A DNA stretch of 6,098 nucleotides, taken from NCBI GenBank assembly GCA_003520105.1, contig DOVL01000201.1:1-6098 (forward strand), read 5' to 3'. This DNA is from Lachnospiraceae bacterium. Its GTDB lineage: Bacteria; Bacillota; Clostridia; Lachnospirales; Lachnospiraceae. Both the position numbers and the translations under genes were made by a program. Below, in pieces: positions 1 to 5,255 of the stretch; the first letter of the stretch is position 1; every line of letters begins with the position of its first letter. The notes beneath the pieces were generated by a model, which did no database searches, was not told the origin of the DNA, and saw nothing but the letters and a program-made list of their open reading frames with translations.

Positions 1-1362
1 ATTATTTCGACTATGACGGAGCATCTTCCGACCGGAGTTCTGACAGGCTCAAGGCTGACAGATATCAGATTTACGCTTGTTGCAGGTAAGGCTCATCTGA
101 AGCATACCGACAGCCAGGATTTCCAGGAGGCGGTCAGACGTGCGATAAGGCAGGGACTCATGAAAACAGAATCCGTTCTGCTTGAGCCACAGTATCGTTT
201 TACTATAAAGCTTCCGACGGAATGCGTCGGCAGGGCCATGAATGATATTACGGAAATGGGAGGAAGCTTTACGGTTTCGGAAAATGGGCTTCTTAACGGA
301 AGTGCACCTGCAAGATGCATAGCCGATTACCAGACTGCGATCACTGAATACAGCAGAGGTGAGGGCACAATAGAGCTGCAGTTTTCAGGTTATAATGATG
401 TGCCGGAGAATGTGGCGGAACAGTATATTTCCGATAAAGGCTATGATCCGGAAGCCGACAGGGATAATCCGTCGGGAAGTATATTTATCGATCATGGTGC
501 AGGCTACTACGTTCCGTGGTTTGAATGTGAAGCCTTGATGCACCTTCCGAGCGAGGAGCAGGATTATTTTGAAACGGATACCGAAACCGATGATGAGAGG
601 CTTGCAAGAGAAGCTGAGCTGGCAAGACTTGCTTCTGAGAGAGCCAGAGGGAGAGGCTCTCTGACTGAAAGCCTTCAGGCTATCGGTACGGATGAGATAG
701 ATGATATCCTGAAAAATGCAACACAGAAGAATGCCGGAAAGGAAGGCCGAAGGACCAAGAGGGTATATCTCAGCAGAAGTACCGTGCAGGCTGAGAGAAG
801 AGCGGAAGCGTCAGGCTCTGCTGATCTGAGCAGCTCGAACAATAATACTCATGGTGTAAATGGGGCAACAGGCAGCGGTTCAAATGTAAGAAGTAACAAG
901 CTGCAGGACAAGAAGAAATACCTCCTTGTCGACGGTTATAATATTATTCATGCCTGGGAGGATCTGAAGAAGCTTATCGAAGGAAACAGTGCCACGAAGG
1001 ATAAACAGTCCATAAGCCTTGAGGCTGCCCGATTCAGGCTTCTTGAGATGATGTCCGAGTATAAGGCTCTTAAGGATATAGAGGTCATTGTTGTATTTGA
1101 TGCATATAATGTTAAGGGACACGGAACAGAGAAGATGGATTATCTGGGCGTGCATGTTGTCTATACGAAGACAGCGGAGACAGCTGATCATTATATCGCC
1201 AAATTCACTGTTGAAAACTCGAAGAAGCTGGATATTACGGTTGCAACCTCGGACTGTATGATACAGTTGATCATAAGAGGTGAGAACTCAAAGTTCCTCA
1301 GTGCGCCGGCGCTTGAGCGGGAGTATAAGGAGCTGAGAAGTAATTGTATGAATCTGATCTGA
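1..1362 (+). CDS. Tet(M)-like translational GTPase, C-terminal part, fused to a YacP/Rae1-type NYN nuclease domain (5' end outside window)
   Basis: The frame is open from base 1, so the start and the GTPase (G) domain lie upstream; the ATG at 13 is internal. Numbering from that ATG, residues 1-55 resemble EF-G domain IV, and 57-129 resemble domain V of ribosomal-protection proteins (LLEP at 57-60, APARC at 98-102, as in Tet(M)/Tet(O)). Next come a conserved-looking block GSIFIDHGAGYYVPW (155-169), a charged helix-like stretch (183-215) and a Ser/Asn/Gly-rich linker (about 260-298). Residues 301-449 are a NYN/PIN-like domain close to B. subtilis YacP (Rae1), starting LLVDGYNII. Its acidic residues are present: D307, D363 (VVFDAYN), D392 (ETADHYI) and D414 (VATSD). 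Rae1 is a ribosome-associated endonuclease cutting mRNA at the A site, and EF-G-like proteins also occupy that site. The fusion therefore suggests a ribosome-acting GTPase/nuclease (inference). Likeness to Tet(M) does not show tetracycline resistance. No clear terminator follows. Confidence 0.88.
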   Translation: MISTMTEHLPTGVLTGSRLTDIRFTLVAGKAHLKHTDSQDFQEAVRRAIRQGLMKTESVLLEPQYRFTIKLPTECVGRAMNDITEMGGSFTVSENGLLNGSAPARCIADYQTAITEYSRGEGTIELQFSGYNDVPENVAEQYISDKGYDPEADRDNPSGSIFIDHGAGYYVPWFECEALMHLPSEEQDYFETDTETDDERLAREAELARLASERARGRGSLTESLQAIGTDEIDDILKNATQKNAGKEGRRTKRVYLSRSTVQAERRAEASGSADLSSSNNNTHGVNGATGSGSNVRSNKLQDKKKYLLVDGYNIIHAWEDLKKLIEGNSATKDKQSISLEAARFRLLEMMSEYKALKDIEVIVVFDAYNVKGHGTEKMDYLGVHVVYTKTAETADHYIAKFTVENSKKLDITVATSDCMIQLIIRGENSKFLSAPALEREYKELRSNCMNLI

Positions 1363-1442
1363 CCATGAAAGGGTGTTTTTTTACTTGAAAATATATGCTC
1401 CTGAACCATGATAAACTACCTGTGAGCGAAGAATTAAGCTGA

Positions 1443-1534
1443 TATAGAAGATAAAAAATACGATATACGCATAAAAAATGCATATATACATAATACAAGT
1501 TATAATATACATATTTTACATGATTTTATACATA
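1443..1534. repeat. Phased 21-bp repeat array (TATACATA) upstream of argG
   Basis: The octamer TATACATA occurs exactly three times, at 1485, 1506 and 1527, each 21 bp after the last. Weaker copies fall on the same phase at 1464 (TATACGCA, 6 of 8) and 1443 (TATAGAAG, 5 of 8). The last two units also share the longer TATACATATTTT. The array ends about 28 bp before the -35 box of the argG promoter. A 21-bp period is two helical turns, so all copies face the same side of the DNA. It could be a multi-site operator, or bent DNA / an UP-like region raising argG expression. Low-complexity AT sequence makes chance matches easier, so the function is unproven. Confidence 0.5.
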
Positions 1535-1562
1535 TTTTTTTGAAATTCATGCAAATATACTC

Positions 1563-1591
1563 TTGATTATGAAGCATAATTATTATATATT
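1563..1591 (+). promoter_or_regulatory. Sigma-A-type promoter of argG
   Basis: TTGATT (1563-1568) and TATATT (1586-1591) are separated by an ideal 17 bp. Transcription would start near 1598, giving a leader of about 32 nt. That is too short for a T-box or riboswitch. Regulation, if any, would more likely act from DNA sites upstream. Confidence 0.6.
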
Positions 1592-1629
1592 AGTCAATAG
1601 TTTAAAATATAAACACGGAGGAACAAGAA

Positions 1630-2856
1630 ATGTCTAAAGAAAAAGTTGTACTTGCCTATTCAGGTGGTCTTGATACTACAGCCATTATTCCATGGCTCAA
1701 GGAAAATTATGATTACGATGTTATCTGCTGCTGTATCGATGTAGGACAGGAGTCAGAGCTGGATGGTCTCGAGGAAAGAGCTAAGCATTCAGGCGCTGAG
1801 AAGTGCTACATCATCGATGTTGTAGATGAGTTCTGTGATAATTACATCATGCCTACAGTTAAGGCTGATGCTGTTTACGAGAATAAATACCTCCTCGGTA
1901 CTTCATTCGCAAGACCTCTTATCGGTAAGGTACTTGTTGATATTGCACGTAAGGAAGGTGCTGTTGCAATCTGTCATGGTGCAACAGGTAAGGGAAATGA
2001 TCAGCTTCGTTTCGAGCTTGCCATCAAGGCACTTGCTCCTGACCTTAAGATAATCGCTTGCTGGCGTGATCCAAAGTGGACATTTGATTCACGTGAGTCT
2101 GAGATCGCATACTGCGAGTCTAAAGGCATCCAGCTTACATTTGATGCAAAGCACAGCTACAGCCGTGACCGTAACATCTGGCACATCAGCCATGAGGGTC
2201 TTGAGCTTGAGAACCCGGCAAATGAGCCAAACTATGATGACCTTCTTGTTCTCGGAGTTGCTCCTGACAAGGCTCCTGATGAGGGAGAATACGTTGAGAT
2301 GACTTTCGAAGCAGGTGTTCCAAAGTCAGTTAACGGCAAGGAAATGAAGGTTTCTGATATCATCCGTGAGCTCAATAAGCTCGGTGGAAAGCATGGTATC
2401 GGTATCATCGATATCGTTGAGAACCGTGTTGTTGGTATGAAGAGCCGTGGCGTTTACGAGACTCCTGGTGGAACAATCCTTATGGAGGCTCACAAGCAGC
2501 TTGAGGAGCTCGTTCTTGATCGTGATACTCTTGATTTCAAGCGTCACATCGGTATCAAGTTTGCTGATCTTGTTTATGAAGGAAAGTGGTTCTGCCCACT
2601 TCGTGAATCTCTTCAGGCTTTCGTTGAGAAGACAGATGAGCGTGTAACAGGTACAGTTAAGTTCAAGCTTTACAAGGGCAACATCATTAAGGCCGGAACA
2701 ACTTCACCATATACACTTTATTCTGAGTCACTTGCAAGCTTCACAACAGGTGATCTCTATGATCATAAGGATGCTTCAGGTTTCATCAACCTCTTCGGTC
2801 TTCCAATGAAGGTTCGTGCAATGCTCGATCAGGAGAGAGAGAAGAACAACCAGTAA
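1630..2856 (+). CDS. argG: Argininosuccinate synthase
   Basis: Cytoplasmic enzyme of arginine biosynthesis. It joins citrulline and aspartate, with ATP going to AMP and PPi, to give argininosuccinate for ArgH. The 408 residues match the usual family length. The N-terminal ATP-pyrophosphatase loop AYSGGLDTT spans residues 9-17. Other family motifs are [14 protein letters not shown] (87-100), [14 protein letters not shown] (116-129) and [14 protein letters not shown] (177-190). The C-terminal part carries [13 protein letters not shown] (272-284) and the tetramerisation tail. The ATG at 1630 is fixed by GGAGG at 1617-1621, 8 nt upstream. Arginine is written mostly as CGT and isoleucine mostly as ATC. 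The flanking genes prefer AGA/AGG and ATA, so this gene looks adapted to high expression. It has its own promoter and terminator and no arg neighbour in the window, so it is probably monocistronic. Confidence 0.98.
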   Translation: MSKEKVVLAYSGGLDTTAIIPWLKENYDYDVICCCIDVGQESELDGLEERAKHSGAEKCYIIDVVDEFCDNYIMPTVKADAVYENKYLLGTSFARPLIGKVLVDIARKEGAVAICHGATGKGNDQLRFELAIKALAPDLKIIACWRDPKWTFDSRESEIAYCESKGIQLTFDAKHSYSRDRNIWHISHEGLELENPANEPNYDDLLVLGVAPDKAPDEGEYVEMTFEAGVPKSVNGKEMKVSDIIRELNKLGGKHGIGIIDIVENRVVGMKSRGVYETPGGTILMEAHKQLEELVLDRDTLDFKRHIGIKFADLVYEGKWFCPLRESLQAFVEKTDERVTGTVKFKLYKGNIIKAGTTSPYTLYSESLASFTTGDLYDHKDASGFINLFGLPMKVRAMLDQEREKNNQ

Positions 2857-2880
2857 TTAGTTAATAAAGTAAATCAAAAA

Positions 2881-2923
2881 CAGCTCTGACTATTCTTTAA
2901 AGTGGAAGTCAGAGCTGCTTTTT
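2881..2923 (+). terminator. Intrinsic terminator of argG
   Basis: CAGCTCTGACT (2881-2891) pairs perfectly with AGTCAGAGCTG (2907-2917), an 11-bp stem around a 15-nt loop. C and TTTTT (2919-2923) follow. It begins 24 nt after the argG stop. An AAAAA run at 2876-2880 before the stem means it could also stop transcription on the other strand, but no gene there would need it. Confidence 0.93.
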
Positions 2924-2942
2924 ATTATATTTAAATTATATA

Positions 2943-2971
2943 TGTTTTTTAGCCACTATTAATAGTATAAT
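2943..2971 (+). promoter_or_regulatory. Probable promoter of the hydrolase gene, overlapped by a palindrome
   Basis: TATAAT at 2966-2971 is a perfect -10 box. The position 17 bp upstream (TGTTTT, 2943-2948) is a poor -35. The perfect 12-bp palindrome ACTATTAATAGT (2955-2966) fills the end of the spacer and touches the -10. It is placed like an operator. Transcription would start around 2978-2980, just at the beginning of the structured leader. Confidence 0.5.
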
Positions 2972-2977
2972 AATATA

Positions 2978-3069
2978 TGTTGTATCCAGCCGAGAGGATG
3001 GCTAATACTTTTCGAGAAAGCGTTAGACCGACGCGAGGCGTCCGCAGACATAATAATATGGTGAATCAT
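2978..3069 (+). ncRNA. Candidate structured 5' leader RNA, unidentified class
   Basis: About 90 nt between the predicted transcription start and the start codon at 3070 are much richer in G+C than the spacer before them and contain competing helices. One arrangement pairs AGCC (2988-2991) with GGCT (3000-3003), extended by GTAT (2982-2985) with ATAC (3005-3008). The alternative pairs ATCC (2984-2987) with GGAT (2996-2999). It frees GGCTAA (3000-3005) to pair with TTAGACC (3023-3029, one bulged A) around a CTTT/AAAG inner stem (3008-3011, 3017-3020). A third hairpin is GACGC-GAG-GCGTC (3030-3042), flanked by GCG/CGC. I do not recognise a known riboswitch consensus. It could be a small cis-regulatory RNA, or chance pairing. 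Confidence 0.4.
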
Positions 3070-4170
3070 ATGAATGAAAGTTTTACACTTCTTGCAATAA
3101 TTCTGTTTGCAATAGGTTTACTTTTTGAAATTGCATATATCGCTACCATCAGGGCAAACATGAGAGGAGGGCATGTTTCGGGTGTGCCTCTTTTTGCAGG
3201 CATCTTCTTCTGTTTGGCGCTTGCGGCATTTCCTCCGACCAGAGGTTACTGGTTCCTCGGGATTTTTGCGGATATATCTATTTATGGCATCATCAGAAGC
3301 TTCATCTATGACATAAAGAACAGAAAATATAATGGTATTTTCCGAGTGACTGTTCTGGCAGACAATAAAGAATGTGAAGGCTTCGGCTGCGAGCATGGTC
3401 TGTCGCTATTTATAGAGCATGGATGCAAAAAGATACTGCTTGATGCAGGGCGCAGTGATCTGTTCTATGAAAATGCAGAGAAGCTTGGCATTGATCTGAG
3501 TTTGGTGGACTATGCTGTTCTTTCACATTCGCACTATGACCATGCTGACGGCTTCGAGAAGTTCTTCGAGGTCAATAATAAGGCACCTCTTTATGTACGT
3601 AAGGAAGCCGGTGAGATATACTATTCGCATCATGATGACGGATTAAAATATATCGGCCCGAAGCAGGGGATGCTCGAAAAGTATAAGAATCGTATCAGAT
3701 ATGTTGACGGAGAGTATGAAACTCTCGGCTCATGGGACAGGATACTTCTTCCGCATAATACAGAAAACCTGAGTGAGATCGGTGATAAGGCAAAGCTTTA
3801 CAGAAAAGAAAGTGGAAAGCTGATGCCGGATGATTTCTCACACGAGCAGACACTAGTCTTAGGTTCGGCGAAGGGAATAGTTATATTTAACAGCTGTTCA
3901 CACGCAGGAGCCGCAAATATAATAAAAGAGGTTATGGATTATTACAGCGGCTATACGCAGAAGGTTAAGGTGTATGCTTATATCGGCGGCTTTCACCTCT
4001 TTAAATCTTCGGATGAGGACATCCTGAAGTTTGCCGAAACCCTGAAGGAGGTTGATTGCCAGAGGATCATAACCGGACACTGTACCGGAGACCATGCGTA
4101 CGAGATGCTTCATGCCGAACTCGGAGACAGAGTCGAGCAGATGCATTCGGGTATGGTTATAGAATTATAA
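3070..4170 (+). CDS. Membrane-anchored metallo-beta-lactamase-fold hydrolase, COG1237 type
   Basis: With the ATG at 3070 the protein has 366 residues. Three hydrophobic segments (about 5-27, 37-54, 58-80) form an N-terminal membrane anchor. From about residue 91 a complete metallo-beta-lactamase fold follows: EHGLSLFIE (108-116), LLDAG, the metal motif SHSHYDH (152-158), NSCSHAG (274-280), GGFHL (306-310) and TGHCTGDH (335-342). These motifs are typical of COG1237, whose members are often labelled dihydropterin-ribofuranosylaminobenzene phosphate synthases after an archaeal protein. That label is not a safe function here, and the substrate is unknown. I chose 3070 because GGTGA (3060-3064) sits 5 nt before it. 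An ATG at 3058 is possible, while the ATG at 2977 falls at the predicted transcription start. Expression may depend on the palindrome and leader upstream. Most COG1237 proteins I know of are soluble, so the membrane part is unusual. Confidence 0.85.
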   Translation: MNESFTLLAIILFAIGLLFEIAYIATIRANMRGGHVSGVPLFAGIFFCLALAAFPPTRGYWFLGIFADISIYGIIRSFIYDIKNRKYNGIFRVTVLADNKECEGFGCEHGLSLFIEHGCKKILLDAGRSDLFYENAEKLGIDLSLVDYAVLSHSHYDHADGFEKFFEVNNKAPLYVRKEAGEIYYSHHDDGLKYIGPKQGMLEKYKNRIRYVDGEYETLGSWDRILLPHNTENLSEIGDKAKLYRKESGKLMPDDFSHEQTLVLGSAKGIVIFNSCSHAGAANIIKEVMDYYSGYTQKVKVYAYIGGFHLFKSSDEDILKFAETLKEVDCQRIITGHCTGDHAYEMLHAELGDRVEQMHSGMVIEL

Positions 4171-4231
4171 TGCATTAGTATTCACCGAATGTCAGAATAT
4201 ATCATTATGAAATAAATAAAAATATATGTCA

Positions 4232-4247
4232 GGATCATCACTGATCC
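4232..4247 (+). other. Perfect short hairpin just upstream of the transporter gene
   Basis: GGATCA (4232-4237) and TGATCC (4242-4247) form a perfect 6-bp stem with a TCAC loop. No T-run follows, so it is not a standard terminator. It lies 13 nt before the GTG at 4261 and close to the only Shine-Dalgarno-like sequence, so it could affect translation or mark an operator. The rest of the 90-bp spacer (4171-4260) has no convincing promoter; a TATAAT at 4166-4171 lacks a -35 box. Confidence 0.4.
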
Positions 4248-4260
4248 GGGCTGGAAGTTA

Positions 4261-5166
4261 GTGAGTAGTAAGAAAATGAAGAGTCATTTAAAAGGAATTA
4301 TTTGTATTATCATCGCAGGAGTGGGCTTCTCGTTCATGACATTTTTTGTAAGGCTTGCAGGAGACCTTCCGACGATGCAGAAGGCATTTTTCAGAAATGC
4401 TTTCGCACTTATCATTGCAATCGCAACATTACTGATCAAGAAGGAGAAGTTCGTACTTCAGAAAAACTGTCGCTTTGATATTTTTATGAGATGCCTGTTC
4501 GGTACCACCGGAATGATTGGCAACTTCTATGCGATAGACAGATTGAATCTTGCGGATTCAAATATGTTAAATAAGCTTTCGCCGTTTTTTGCGATAATAC
4601 TTTCGATTCCGATACTTAAGGAAAAACCATCGAAAATGGATATAACGGCGACGATAATTGCATTCATAGGAGCACTGTTCATTATCAGACCTACTGGAAG
4701 CAATGTTCAGCTGGTTCCGGCACTGATCGGTCTCTATGGTGGTTTCGGAGCCGGAACGGCATATGTATTTGTACGAAGAGCAACCGGTAAGGGGGCTAAA
4801 ACACCGGTCATTGTAATATGCTTCTCGGCCTTTTCGTGCATGCTGACGCTGCCGTTTATGATATTTCAATACAAATATATGAGCCCGAAGCAGTGGCTGA
4901 TCATGTGCATGGCGGGACTGTCTGCAGCGGTTGGCCAGTTTGCGATAACAACAGCATATAAGTTCGCACCGGCGAAGAGACTGTCGGTATTTGACTATAT
5001 GCAGGTTGTATTTGCGGCGCTATGGGGCATATTCTTCCTCGGAGAGATTCCGGTGCTGCTCAGTGTGGTCGGCTACGTGATCATTATGAGCGTCGCATTT
5101 GTAAGATGGGAAGTTGCAAGAAGAGCAGATGTGGAAGAACATGCTGCAGCAAAGAGTGCAAACTGA
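4261..5166 (+). CDS. EamA/DMT-superfamily transporter
   Basis: A very hydrophobic protein of 301 residues with about ten membrane segments (near 12-30, 42-60, 75-92, 102-119, 127-143, 152-171, 182-203, 212-231, 243-260, 264-282). This is the length and layout of the drug/metabolite transporter superfamily, built from two repeated five-helix EamA halves. Typical family signals are the end of the first half (LSPFFAIILSIPILKEKPS, 106-124, then IIAFIGALFIIRP) and its counterpart in the second half (DYMQVVFAALWGIFFLGEIP, 245-264). It should act in the cytoplasmic membrane as a secondary carrier of a small metabolite; the substrate and direction cannot be read from the sequence. The start is uncertain: GTG at 4261 has GGAAG at 4253-4257, only 3 nt away, while ATG at 4276 would give 296 residues with a weaker site. 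It follows the hydrolase gene by 90 bp on the same strand, so co-transcription is possible. The C-terminal tail (282-301) is charged and cytoplasmic-looking. Confidence 0.9.
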   Translation: MSSKKMKSHLKGIICIIIAGVGFSFMTFFVRLAGDLPTMQKAFFRNAFALIIAIATLLIKKEKFVLQKNCRFDIFMRCLFGTTGMIGNFYAIDRLNLADSNMLNKLSPFFAIILSIPILKEKPSKMDITATIIAFIGALFIIRPTGSNVQLVPALIGLYGGFGAGTAYVFVRRATGKGAKTPVIVICFSAFSCMLTLPFMIFQYKYMSPKQWLIMCMAGLSAAVGQFAITTAYKFAPAKRLSVFDYMQVVFAALWGIFFLGEIPVLLSVVGYVIIMSVAFVRWEVARRADVEEHAAAKSAN

Positions 5167-5172
5167 TTTTGG

Positions 5173-5217
5173 TTGACATAATGCAAAACAATATAAAAGT
5201 ATACAATGACAGATAAT
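5173..5217 (+). promoter_or_regulatory. Probable promoter region of the zinc-ribbon gene
   Basis: A perfect -35 box TTGACA lies at 5173-5178, just after the transporter stop. The best-spaced -10 (AAGTAT, 5197-5202, 18 bp) is poor. TATAAA (5192-5197) is too close and TATACA (5200-5205) too far. GATAAT at 5212-5217 could be a separate -10 with a weak -35. A promoter here is likely, but the exact boxes are not settled. Confidence 0.4.
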
Positions 5218-5255
5218 ATATAGGTGGGTAGTTTAAAAACGGAGGTAACAAAAGT

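Noticed and set aside
880..1191. Minus-strand open frame of 103 codons
   Set aside because: It is the shadow of the nuclease domain coding strand, with no ribosome binding site or recognisable product. The same holds for the other minus-strand frames at 93-320, 1191-1498, 2326-2547, 3118-3396, 3898-4146, 4567-4869 and 5084-5278.
1..1362. Tetracycline resistance gene
   Set aside because: The likeness is to domains IV-V of ribosomal-protection proteins, but the G domain is outside the window and the nuclease fusion sets it apart from true Tet proteins. Resistance cannot be claimed.
1363..1380. Intrinsic terminator after the GTPase-nuclease gene
   Set aside because: A T-run is present at 1375-1381, but the only stem before it is ACC/GGT, three base pairs, too weak to call.
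1464..1486. Terminator-like hairpin GCAT-AAAAA-ATGC
   Set aside because: Short, almost all A/T, and not followed by a T-run. It is better explained as part of the phased AT-rich repeat region.
1826..2647. Short + strand frames inside argG
   Set aside because: They overlap a complete, well-conserved argG in another frame and have Ser/Leu/Arg-rich translations typical of shadow frames.
2984..2999. PyrR-binding loop (pyrimidine attenuator) in the leader
   Set aside because: ATCC and GAGAGG recall the PyrR consensus, but the loop spacing differs, there is no following terminator, and the gene downstream has no link to pyrimidine synthesis.
2977..3069. N-terminal extension of the hydrolase from the ATG at 2977
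   Set aside because: The ATG lies about 6 nt after a perfect TATAAT, at or before the transcription start, and has no ribosome binding site. The extension is Arg-rich, unlike the rest of the protein, and the bases look like a folded RNA. A start at 3070 puts the first membrane helix at the true N-terminus.
4189..4232. Direct repeat ATGTCAG (4189-4195 and 4226-4232)
   Set aside because: Only seven bases with a 37-bp step and no further copies or symmetry, so chance is a sufficient explanation.
5022..5216. Small + strand gene overlapping the end of the transporter gene
   Set aside because: It is a Cys/Arg-rich shadow frame running through the transporter 3' end and the next promoter, with no ribosome binding site.
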